From Thermomicrobiales bacterium (GTDB lineage Bacteria > Chloroflexota > Chloroflexia > Thermomicrobiales > UBA6265), in NCBI GenBank assembly GCA_030446955.1, contig JAUJMG010000001.1, positions 1 to 12,584 of the forward strand: a stretch of DNA of 12,584 bases, in the 5' to 3' direction. The translations under genes and the position numbers were made by a program. This document shows positions 6,433-12,584 of the stretch, piece by piece. The notes under the pieces are model-generated. The model was not told where the DNA came from. It saw only the letters and a list, made by a program, of their open reading frames with translations, and did not search any database. How positions within the stretch are numbered: the stretch's first letter is position 1; each line of letters opens with the position of its first letter.

Positions 6433-7509
6433 ATGAGCGCCCGAGAGGAAGTCACAATCTTTGACCTCGTCAAGACGTTGACCGAACTCCCGGGTCCGGT
6501 GGGGCACGAAGACGCGGTCCAGGACTGGCTGGCCGCACACTGGGGCAGATTTGCTCAGGAGGTGCGGCGGACACGGGTGGACAACGTCCTGGCGCGCGTT
6601 GGTGGCTCCGGCCGGCGGCTGCTGATCCTGGGACACGCGGACGAAATCTGCTTGCTGGTCAAGAGCGTGACCGATGGCGGCTTCCTCCACTTGGCGCCGT
6701 ACTACGCCGACACCCTTGGCCACGCGCCGCGCTGGTTCATGCCGGCGAGCCAGCCCGCTCTCGTGTTGACGGCCGGAGGTCATGTCGAAGGGATCATCGC
6801 GACGGCGAGCGGGCACGTCGTCGGCGGGCGGAACAGCAAAAAGGAACAGCTGGAGTGGAATGACCTGTTTGTTGATCTCGGCGTTCGCTCCCGGGCGGAG
6901 GTCGAGGACTTGGGCGTCCACCCCGGCTGCCGCGTGATCTGGAATCCTCCCACCCGTCGCCTGGGCAAGCGGGGCATCGTTGGCAAGGCGATGGACGACC
7001 GTGTCGCACTGGCGATCGCGACCCTTGCCGGGGAGCGCCTGACGGGCCGGGATGACCTCCCCTATGAGGTGTGGCTGGCTTCGACTATCCAGGAGGAGAA
7101 CGGTCTGATCGGTGCCAGCAGCCTGGTTGACGAGCTGTCGTTCGACCTCTGCATCAACCTGGAGGTGGGTCTTACCGGGGACATCCCGGGACCAGACGAA
7201 CGGGACTTCCCGGCCCGTCTCGGAGCAGGACCGACCCTGGTCTACAAGGACAATTCCTGCCACTACAGCCGGCGACTCACCGATCGCCTAGTAGCTCTCG
7301 CGAGAGAGCGTGGCATTCCGGTTCAGCAGGCCATTTTCCAGAACTTCGGCAGCGACGGCGCGGAGATGATCCGGCGCGGCGTCGAGACCGCGCTTCTTGC
7401 CTACCCCACCCGCTACACCCACTCCGCGATCGAGTTGGTCGATGAGGACGATTTGATGGCGTGCGTGGAGTTGATCGTGGCGTTCGCGACTACAGCGGCG
7501 GACCGATGA
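6433..7509 (+). CDS. M42-family metallopeptidase (aminopeptidase / endoglucanase-like)
   Basis: The 358-residue length is normal for M42 (TET-type) aminopeptidases, which form large cytoplasmic particles that trim short peptides. Visible metal-site motifs in order: GHADEI (His68), KAMDDR (Asp188), the catalytic pair QEE (Glu221/Glu222), LEVGLTGDIPG (Glu244) and YPTRYTHSAIE (His330). In typical M42 enzymes the residue at position 244 is Asp (as in D-x-T...DTPG), so Glu there is a conservative but unusual change at a presumed metal ligand. The dimerisation/PDZ-like insert lies between about 75 and 165. The ATG at 6433 has AAAGGA seven bases upstream. With the downstream amidase and asparaginase, it could belong to a peptide and amide breakdown block. 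Some M42 members were once annotated as cellulases or deblocking aminopeptidases. The exact specificity is unknown. Confidence 0.88.
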   Translation: MSAREEVTIFDLVKTLTELPGPVGHEDAVQDWLAAHWGRFAQEVRRTRVDNVLARVGGSGRRLLILGHADEICLLVKSVTDGGFLHLAPYYADTLGHAPRWFMPASQPALVLTAGGHVEGIIATASGHVVGGRNSKKEQLEWNDLFVDLGVRSRAEVEDLGVHPGCRVIWNPPTRRLGKRGIVGKAMDDRVALAIATLAGERLTGRDDLPYEVWLASTIQEENGLIGASSLVDELSFDLCINLEVGLTGDIPGPDERDFPARLGAGPTLVYKDNSCHYSRRLTDRLVALARERGIPVQQAIFQNFGSDGAEMIRRGVETALLAYPTRYTHSAIELVDEDDLMACVELIVAFATTAADR

Positions 7510-7708
7510 TCTGGTCGTCGCGATCGCGCGTGCAGCGGGCCACGGGAGCTGCGAAGCTGGGCGGTCTGGTGCCGACTGCGTCTGAGCGGCGTGGCTCTGG
7601 GTTGTTGTGGGACGTTCTAGGCTGACAGCCGGGAGTTGGGCCGCGGGTCTAAAGACGGGTGATGGACCTGCGGCCGGGCGGGACGAGATGAGAGACAAGG
7701 AACCACTG

Positions 7709-7924
7709 ATGGACTCCTGCGGCGCAAGCTCTGCCGAACTGGCCTCAGGTAAACCCGCGATTGAGTCTGACACGCTATCCGCCGTTGAGCAGCATTTGGA
7801 GGGGGATCCGGTTGGCCCGGACGAACTTGCCGTGATGCTCGCGGAACTTCAGCGTCTCAACGTGGAGGAGATCGTGCTGGCTACCGGATTCGATCCACGT
7901 TGGCCGGAGGCCGCTACGCCATGA
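7709..7924 (+). CDS. Small protein translationally coupled to amidase; possible GatC/AtzG-like partner
   Basis: This is a 71-residue, acidic, helical protein. Its stop TGA overlaps the amidase ATG (ATGA at 7921-7924), and the amidase ribosome binding site GGAGG (7906-7910) lies within this gene, so translation is likely coupled. The core runs TLSAVEQHL, then PDELAVMLAELQRLNVEEI, then GFDPRWPE at the end. The layout of one or two helices followed by a short Pro/aromatic tail recalls GatC and the AtzG/DUF4089 proteins. Those assist amidase-signature enzymes and are encoded directly upstream of them. The sequence match itself is weak, so this is inference from size, layout and gene order. The ATG at 7709 is chosen because AAGGAA ends seven bases upstream; an in-frame ATG at 7688 would add seven residues. 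The gap 7510-7708 shows nothing else. Confidence 0.65.
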   Translation: MDSCGASSAELASGKPAIESDTLSAVEQHLEGDPVGPDELAVMLAELQRLNVEEIVLATGFDPRWPEAATP

Positions 7925-9312
7925 CAGAGCCTGGGACCCTCAGCACCCTCTCGATTCGAGAGGCCGGGAGCAGGATGCGTCGTGGTGCCCTAGCGTCCGT
8001 CGAGCTGGTTGAGGCCGCCCTAACCCGGATCGAGCAGACGGAGGACAAGGTTCACGCCTATGTCGCGGTCGCTGCCGAAGAGGCCCGGGCGGCGGCGGCA
8101 CGGGCTGACACAGAGCTGCAAGCCGGGAACGACCGAGGCCTGCTGCATGGCATTCCCATCGCCGTGAAGGACATTTTTGACTGGGCTGCCATCCGGACAG
8201 CATGCGGCTCGCGGGCGCGAGACGGCTGCGCACCTGCCGTCGCGGACGCCGAGGCGGTGGCACGGTTGCGGGCAAGTGGCGCGGTCCTGCTTGGCAAGAC
8301 CGTCACCCAGGAGTTCGCCGCCGGAGTCGTCAGCCCTCCGGCGCGCAATCCGTGGGGCGTCGATCGCGTCCCGGGCGGTAGCTCCGGGGGATCAGCGGTG
8401 GCAGTGGCGTCCGGTTCTTGCCGGGCGGCACTCGGATCGGACACCGGTGGCAGCATTCGGATTCCCGCGGCGGTCTGCGGTGTCGTCGGTCTCAAGCCGA
8501 CCCTTGGCTTGGTGAGCACCCGGGGTGTCTACCCGCTCTCCTGGTCGTTGGACACGGTTGGTCCGTTGGCCCGGACGGTCGAGGATGCAGCAGTGGTACT
8601 CGATGCCCTCGGCGCCGAACGACCAGTGAGTGCGCCATCCAACGCGACATCGGAACTGGGGCAGGACGTGGCGGGGTTGCGAATCGGCATTCCCCGTCCC
8701 TACTTCTTTGACCGGGTCCATCCTCAGGTCCAGGAGACCATCAACGTTGCTTTCGGTGAGCTCAGACAGCTCGGGGCGACGCTGGTCGAGACGCCCTGGG
8801 CGGAAGCAGCGGCAGCTCGCGCGTCGGCCCTCATCATCTCCCGGGTTGAGTCGGCGAGCGTGCACGAGACGACCTTGCGAGATGCGGAAGCGGCGATCGG
8901 ACCCGATCTTCGCCAGCGTCTTCTCATCGGACGGCGTGTACCGGCGACGGAGTACGTCCGCGCCCTCCGTGCCCGAGTTGCGGTACGCGACGCCGTCGCG
9001 CGCCTCTTCGCCTCGCACCGGCTCGACGCACTAGCGACGCCGACCGTGCCCGCGGTTGCCGTACCTGCCGACCGCTTGGTCGTCGAACACTCGGATGGCC
9101 CCGAGGCGTTGGGTGCCGCCTACACTCGCCTCACGATGCCCTTCAACGCGACCGGGCAACCCGCGCTGTCCGTTCCGTGTGGGTTCGACGAATCTGGACT
9201 GCCGGTCGGTCTCCAGCTCGTTGGGCGCCCGTTCGCGGAAGCGACTCTCTGCCGAATCGGACATGCTTACGAGCAGACCACGAGGTGGCATCTCCGGCTC
9301 CCGCCGGCCTGA
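7921..9312 (+). CDS. Amidase-signature family amidase (GatA-like, no GatB nearby)
   Basis: This is a 463-residue amidase-signature hydrolase. The Ser-cisSer-Lys triad is complete: Lys83 in IAVKD, cis-Ser154 in the GGSSGGS loop, and nucleophile Ser178 in DTGGSIRIPA. The cis-Ser to Ser spacing of 24 is the family norm. GLKPTLGLVSTRGVYPLSWSLDTVGPLARTVEDA is the usual region after the nucleophile (nt about 8491-8590), and the C-terminal FNATGQPALSVPCG is also typical. The family hydrolyses amides such as aryl, alkyl or indole-acetamide, urea derivatives and peptide amides, or acts in the tRNA-dependent GatCAB complex. No gatB is visible, and the gene sits beside an asparaginase and a metallopeptidase, so I favour a catabolic amidase over GatA. 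The ATG at 7921 overlaps the upstream stop by ATGA. The frame extends to 7900, but that part would lie inside the previous gene. The substrate is unknown. Confidence 0.9.
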   Translation: MTEPGTLSTLSIREAGSRMRRGALASVELVEAALTRIEQTEDKVHAYVAVAAEEARAAAARADTELQAGNDRGLLHGIPIAVKDIFDWAAIRTACGSRARDGCAPAVADAEAVARLRASGAVLLGKTVTQEFAAGVVSPPARNPWGVDRVPGGSSGGSAVAVASGSCRAALGSDTGGSIRIPAAVCGVVGLKPTLGLVSTRGVYPLSWSLDTVGPLARTVEDAAVVLDALGAERPVSAPSNATSELGQDVAGLRIGIPRPYFFDRVHPQVQETINVAFGELRQLGATLVETPWAEAAAARASALIISRVESASVHETTLRDAEAAIGPDLRQRLLIGRRVPATEYVRALRARVAVRDAVARLFASHRLDALATPTVPAVAVPADRLVVEHSDGPEALGAAYTRLTMPFNATGQPALSVPCGFDESGLPVGLQLVGRPFAEATLCRIGHAYEQTTRWHLRLPPA

Positions 9313-9486
9313 TCGGACCCTGCTCTTATGTAACGGACTGGCGGGTCTCGTCCCTCCTGGGCACCTATCCCCGGCGAGAAGTGCGTTTCCCGTTCCCAGG
9401 TTGCTCATCTTTTCGGCACGCCCCACACTCGCCCGGATGAGCTGGACGGCGGCGGCAGGTGGGAATGGGAAGGAGAGGATGACCAG

Positions 9487-9699
9487 GTGGATAACTACGA
9501 CGCGGTAGCGGCACGGGGGTCGAAGGCACGGACGAATTTGGTTGCTGCCCTGCGCGAGTGTTGCGATCTCGCCGAGGCGGTGGAGACGCTGGAGGGCCAA
9601 GATCTGCTTGAGGTGTTGGTCGTCATCGACAGCCTCCGGTTCGTCATGGCCGAGTCCGGCCAACTCCTCCAGGGCGTCCTCCGCGGCTTTGAGGGTTAG
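9487..9699 (+). CDS. Small helical hypothetical protein (70 aa)
   Basis: The GTG start at 9487 is preceded by a strong purine-rich site (GAAGGAGAGGA, about 9469-9479). The nearby ATG at 9479 is out of frame and meets a stop after nine codons. The 70-residue product looks wholly alpha-helical, with a long amphipathic stretch through LAEAVETLEGQDLLEVLVVIDSLRF and a C-terminal GQLLQGVLRGFEG. It has one adjacent Cys pair (ECCDL) and no membrane segment. I do not recognise a family. It lies 174 bp after the amidase and 177 bp before the asparaginase, all on the plus strand, so it may share a transcript. It could be a small helical regulator or chaperone-like subunit, but nothing in the sequence proves a role. 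Confidence 0.6.
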   Translation: MDNYDAVAARGSKARTNLVAALRECCDLAEAVETLEGQDLLEVLVVIDSLRFVMAESGQLLQGVLRGFEG

Positions 9700-9860
9700 C
9701 CCGAGGATCGGCACCATTGGGACTGAGTCATCTTGTAACGACCTCCACGAGGGCCTCCCCGACATCGGCACCGGCGCGAAGTGGCATGGCGTTTGCCAGG
9801 CAGAGTGCCAAGAGCTTGGTCGCCCGCTGGTGGCGGTCGAGTGCGATACCCGCTGCATCG

Positions 9861-9870
9861 GGAGAAGGGG
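9861..9870 (+). promoter_or_regulatory. Ribosome binding site fixing the asparaginase start
   Basis: GGAGAAGGGG ends six bases before the GTG at 9877. The frame stays open to a GTG at 9781, but the extra 32 residues are Arg/Gly/Pro-rich, unlike the family N-terminus, so 9877 is the likely start. Confidence 0.6.
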
Positions 9871-9876
9871 ACGGTC

Positions 9877-10896
9877 GTGCCGACCAAACTCGCGGACGTG
9901 ACTCGTGGTGAGATCGTGGAGAGCGCCCATCACGGTGTCGTCGTGGCAGTGGATCAGTCCGGCCACATCGTGGCTCAGGCCGGAGACCCCGAGCATGTCG
10001 CCTATTTCCGATCGTCCGCGAAGCCGTTCCAGGCGATCCCGGTCGTCGAGAGCGGTGCCGCGGATGCCTTCGGGTTCACTCCGAGCGACTTGGCCTTCTG
10101 CTGCTCGTCCCACAACGCAGAGCCGGCGCAGCAGGAGGCCTTCTCCGCGATGCTCGCGAAAATCGGACTGGGAGCAGAGGCCCTGCGGTGCGGCATCGCG
10201 GCGCCGTACGACGAGATGGAGGCGGCACGGGTCAAAGCGGGCATCGTGCCTCCATCCCAGATCCAGTGTGACTGCTCCGGAAAGCACACGGGCATGCTCG
10301 CTACCTGCGTTCACCTTAGATGGCCGACGGAGTCCTACTTGGAGCCCGAACATCCTCTTCAGCGCCGGATCCGCTCGATCATCGCGGAAGTCCTGCGTCT
10401 GGACGAGGATCGTCTTCTCCTCGCGGCAGACGGCTGCAGCGTTCCCACCTTCGGGGCGCCAATGCGCACGTTCGCCATGGCTTATGCAACGTTGGCCGAC
10501 CCTGAGTCGGCGCCGGCCGGGCACGGCCGGGAACACGCTTCGGCCCTCCTCCGGCTGCGGGCCGCGATGACGGCTCATCCTCAGAATATCGCGGGCCATG
10601 GTGAGTTGGACACCGACTTGATGGAGGTAACGGGCGGCCGGGTCGTCGCCAAGCTCGGCGCGGAGGGGTTGCTGTGCCTGGCGGTGCCGGAGCGAGGTCT
10701 GGGCATCGCGATTCGCATCCTGGACGGCTCAGAGCGGGCGCGGAGTGTGGCGGCGCTTGCCACCCTGGAGCAGCTTGGGGTTCTCGGATCCGCGGAGGTT
10801 CACGCTCTCCGGGAACGCCAAGATCCGGCGATCACCAACTTTAACGGCTGGCGAGTGGGCGAGGTGCGACCGGCATTCCAGCTTGAGGTTGCCTGA
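9877..10896 (+). CDS. L-asparaginase II family (zinc-type, class 3, ReAV-like)
   Basis: This 339-residue enzyme belongs to the asparaginase II family known from Rhizobium etli (ReAV). It hydrolyses L-asparagine to aspartate and ammonia in the cytoplasm. All hallmark residues appear in register with ReAV: the SSAK motif (Ser46-Lys49), CCSSHN (Ser78), CSGKHTGML (Cys133-Lys136), DGCSVP (Cys187) and AKLGAEG (Lys259). Cys133, Lys136 and Cys187 correspond to the zinc-site residues, and Ser46/Lys49/Ser78/Lys259 to the catalytic residues. The C-terminal NGWRVGEVR motif is also typical. There is no signal peptide. The GTG at 9877 is chosen on its ribosome binding site and because EIVESAHHGVVVAVD matches the family's first strand. 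The neighbouring amidase and M42 peptidase suggest nitrogen recovery from amides and peptides. The gene ends 34 bp before a convergent minus-strand ORF. Confidence 0.92.
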   Translation: MPTKLADVTRGEIVESAHHGVVVAVDQSGHIVAQAGDPEHVAYFRSSAKPFQAIPVVESGAADAFGFTPSDLAFCCSSHNAEPAQQEAFSAMLAKIGLGAEALRCGIAAPYDEMEAARVKAGIVPPSQIQCDCSGKHTGMLATCVHLRWPTESYLEPEHPLQRRIRSIIAEVLRLDEDRLLLAADGCSVPTFGAPMRTFAMAYATLADPESAPAGHGREHASALLRLRAAMTAHPQNIAGHGELDTDLMEVTGGRVVAKLGAEGLLCLAVPERGLGIAIRILDGSERARSVAALATLEQLGVLGSAEVHALRERQDPAITNFNGWRVGEVRPAFQLEVA

Positions 10897-10930
10897 CGAA
10901 GAGGACGCGAGCGATTCAGGATGCGTTTTT

Positions 10931-11182
10931 CTAGGTGCAGTGCTCTATGCTGCCCTGCTGGCGGTTGGGCCGGTGACCTGTTCGGCGCCCCTGCCGATGC
11001 TCAAGCGCGGAGTACTCGGACGATTGCGTCCCAATCTTCCCGGCGAGCCCGTTGCTGCTTATGAGGGACAGGGTGCCGGGCTCGGGCAGGAGGAACGGCT
11101 GCTCGTCCTGATCAAAGGCGGCGCTGACTCCTGCAGCAATTAGGGCGTCGATGAAGCTGACGCTTGCCGTCACCACGCCCAC
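10931..11182 (-). CDS. Weakly supported small ORF downstream of the response regulator (83 aa)
   Basis: On the minus strand this frame begins with GTG at 11182, 23 bp after the receiver stop, so it could be the last gene of the two-component operon. About three quarters of its codons end in G or C, which is coding-like in this DNA. The first half (SFIDALIAAGVSAAFDQDE) reads like a helix followed by an acidic turn; the second half is Arg/Gln/Gly-rich and less convincing. No clear ribosome binding site precedes the GTG, and I recognise no domain. If it is not real, 10897-11205 is a ~310-bp convergent gap holding only a small GCCGC/GCGGC hairpin near 11193 and no strong terminator. Confidence 0.3.
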   Translation of the reverse strand: MGVVTASVSFIDALIAAGVSAAFDQDEQPFLLPEPGTLSLISSNGLAGKIGTQSSEYSALEHRQGRRTGHRPNRQQGSIEHCT

Positions 11183-11205
11183 CCAGCGCCGCTAGGCGGC
11201 TTCCG

Positions 11206-11565
11206 TTAGCCCTCGTCGAGCAAGTTGGCCGCCACGTCCAACAGGTGATCGAGATCAAACGGCTTGGGAACGAAGACGACGCCAGCGGTACGAGACCAAT
11301 TGGTGTCCGCACTCAGCAGAATGACTGGGACGTTCCACTCCCGTAACCGCCGAACGAGCTCGCCGCCGCTCATCCGCGGCATGTGAATGTCGGCAATCAC
11401 CAAATCGGGGACCTCCTGCTGCATCTCCCCGATCGCGTCCATGCCGTCGACGGCCCGGCGGACGCGGTAGCCTTCCTCATCGAGCGCCGCAACCACTGCA
11501 TCGAGCGTCAGCGGGTTGTCCTCCACCACCAGTACCAGCCGCTGCGTCCCGGACGTTTGCTCCAT
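11206..11565 (-). CDS. Single-domain (CheY-like) response regulator
   Basis: This 119-residue protein is one receiver domain with no output domain. Conserved residues are all present: Glu15-Asp16 (acidic pocket, VVEDN), phosphoacceptor Asp59 (VIADIHMPRMSG), Ser85 in the Thr/Ser switch position (LLSAD) and Lys101 (FVPKPFDLDHLL). It should accept phosphate from a histidine kinase, and the obvious partner is the kinase whose stop lies 71 bp upstream on the same strand. Lacking a DNA-binding or enzymatic domain, it probably works through protein contacts or as a phosphorelay intermediate. The ATG at 11565 has a strong site, AAGGGGG, on the minus strand just upstream. The short gap to the kinase holds a 10-bp palindrome, ATGGATCCAT (11591-11600), of unknown meaning. 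Confidence 0.93.
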   Translation of the reverse strand: MEQTSGTQRLVLVVEDNPLTLDAVVAALDEEGYRVRRAVDGMDAIGEMQQEVPDLVIADIHMPRMSGGELVRRLREWNVPVILLSADTNWSRTAGVVFVPKPFDLDHLLDVAANLLDEG

Positions 11566-11636
11566 CTGGTAGTCCCCCTTGCGCCAAGGAATGGATCCAT
11601 TTCGGTGCCCGCTAGTGGCGTTGCCTCGACGGGCAG

Positions 11637-12584
11637 CTACGGTGCCTCACCACGGAACCCCGACAGTTCGTCACCGGATGGTACGGCAAGTCGGAAGCGC
11701 GCGCCCTGACCCGGGGGCGAATCAACGGTCAGGCTTCCACCGTGGGCGGCGGCGATGCGGCTCGCCAGGTACAGCCCGAGGCCCAGCCCAGAAGAACCGC
11801 TGCCGCGGACATAGCGATTGAACACGCGGGGAAGGAGGTCGGGCGGGACGCCGGGGCCTTGGTCGCTCACTGTCAGCACCGCCCATCGGCCATCCCCGTT
11901 GCCCTCTAGGCCGACATCCAGGTGGACCGGTGCCCCCTCCGGGGAGTGCCTTACCGCATTGCTGAGCAGGTTCTCGAGCGCTTGGCGAAGCCGGTCAGGA
12001 TCAGCCAGGGCTGGGACGGGCGACTCGCCCCCGATCCTGACGGCGTTGGACCCCGCCTGGAAGGCGGCGGCTGTCTCGCGGGCGAGCCCGGAGAGATCGA
12101 CCGCCTGCGGCGAGATGGCGAAGATGCCTTGGTCGAGGCGCCCGACATCAAGGAGGTCTGCGATCAGGCGCCGCAGCCGGTCGAGGGCCTGCGAAGCCGC
12201 CTCGGCGTCCTGGAGATCGCGCTGCCGGTCTTCTCGGCGCGCCCGCCGCCGGAGGAGATCGATCCGCGCCTTGATCGGCGCGAGGTAGTTGCCCAGGTCG
12301 TGGGCAAGCACCGTGACGAGTTCGTCCGCAGCGAGGCGGCGTCCCCGCTCTGCCGCTTCCGCGGTGAGTTGTTGCACCAGCTCTGCCCGGTGAGCCAGGG
12401 CACCGACCCACCGGGCCACCGCCTGGAGGAACCGGAGATCCTCTTCGGTGAAGAAGTCATGCTGCGCCGAGGAGGCGATGACGACCCCCCGGCGGTTTCC
12501 GGCCACGTTCAGGGGAACAATCGCCGCGGAGCGGACGCCGAGAAGCTCGACGATGCCCAAGAGTTGCCCTGGATCTTCGTCGGC
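11637..12584 (-). CDS. GAF-domain sensor histidine kinase (5' end outside window)
   Basis: The frame runs through the right edge of the window, so the N-terminus is missing; 315 residues are visible. Visible residues 1-75 resemble the end of a GAF sensor domain (SAAIVPLNVAGNRRGVVIASS, then FFTEEDLRFLQAVA). The dimerisation/H-box is VLAHDLGNYLAPI, with phospho-His95 encoded at 12300-12302. The HATPase domain carries the N-box ENLLSNAVRHSPEG, the G1 box DQGPGVP, the F box VFNRYVRG and the G2 box GLGLGLYLASRIAAAHGG. All kinase boxes are present, so it should be active. No transmembrane segment is seen in this part, so sensing is probably cytoplasmic through GAF, but the missing N-terminus could hold more domains. 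A TTG at 12560 could be mistaken for a start, but the frame is open upstream and reads as protein. It is probably co-transcribed with the downstream receiver gene. Confidence 0.93.
   Translation of the reverse strand, partial: ADEDPGQLLGIVELLGVRSAAIVPLNVAGNRRGVVIASSAQHDFFTEEDLRFLQAVARWVGALAHRAELVQQLTAEAAERGRRLAADELVTVLAHDLGNYLAPIKARIDLLRRRARREDRQRDLQDAEAASQALDRLRRLIADLLDVGRLDQGIFAISPQAVDLSGLARETAAAFQAGSNAVRIGGESPVPALADPDRLRQALENLLSNAVRHSPEGAPVHLDVGLEGNGDGRWAVLTVSDQGPGVPPDLLPRVFNRYVRGSGSSGLGLGLYLASRIAAAHGGSLTVDSPPGQGARFRLAVPSGDELSGFRGEAP

Noticed and set aside
5839..7263. 474-codon open frame on the minus strand
   Set aside because: It runs antisense to the GH15 and M42 genes, both of which have complete active sites. 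It shows no domain, and long antisense frames are expected where codons end in G or C.
7921..9312. Calling the amidase GatA of the tRNA amidotransferase
   Set aside because: The triad spacing fits GatA, but it fits all amidase-signature enzymes. No GatB is present, and the neighbours are catabolic hydrolases.
9031..10599. 522-codon open frame on the minus strand
   Set aside because: It is antisense to the amidase end and most of the asparaginase, is Arg-rich, and has no recognisable motif; a codon-bias shadow.
10897..10935. Intrinsic terminator after the asparaginase, from the GCGTTTTT run near 10924
   Set aside because: There is a short T-run, but no stable G/C hairpin can be drawn directly before it.
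10745..11143. 132-codon plus-strand frame
   Set aside because: Its first 150 bases are a shadow of the asparaginase gene, and the rest has no motif. The opposite-strand frame at 10931-11182 looks more coding-like.

Overview
The window is GC-rich bacterial DNA with frequent GTG and TTG start candidates and strong G/C preference at third codon positions. The gene mix (HYR/M23 surface peptidase, GH15 trehalase/glucoamylase-like enzyme, M42 peptidase, ReAV-type asparaginase II, GAF histidine kinase with a stand-alone receiver) fits a soil or thermophilic Chloroflexota (Thermomicrobia/Sphaerobacter-like) or an actinobacterium. That placement is inference; there is no rRNA or other phylogenetic marker here. 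I found no tRNA, rRNA, CRISPR array or intact mobile element.

Layout. (1) 3-1358, plus strand: the C-terminal part of a large exported protein, with the end of a HYR-like Ig-type domain, a Pro/Thr-rich linker, an M23 zinc peptidase domain with its ligands, and a tail of five degenerate repeats. A 16-bp hairpin follows it. (2) 1403-3270: a long, mostly gene-free stretch. It holds one plausible 57-residue protein (1692-1865), a possible structured element (1450-1515), and about 1.4 kb without a convincing gene, inside which 2551-2750 resembles its own reverse complement. (3) 3271-7509, plus strand: a beta-hydroxyacid dehydrogenase, a GH15 glycosidase and an M42-type metallopeptidase. (4) 7709-10896, plus strand: a 71-residue protein overlapping an amidase-signature enzyme by ATGA, a 70-residue unknown, and a zinc-type asparaginase. 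Together with the M42 enzyme these could form a block for breaking down peptides and amides. (5) 10931-12584, minus strand: a sensor histidine kinase that runs off the right edge, a stand-alone receiver protein, and a weakly supported small ORF.

The plus-strand genes converge with the minus-strand two-component genes near 10.9 kb. Most large genes belong to well-known families with complete active sites. The less ordinary points are the repeat tail of the M23 protein, the amidase-coupled small protein (a possible divergent GatC/AtzG-like partner), an Asp-to-Glu change at a presumed M42 metal ligand, and the decayed-looking 1.9-3.2 kb region. I did not find convincing evidence of a wholly new system.
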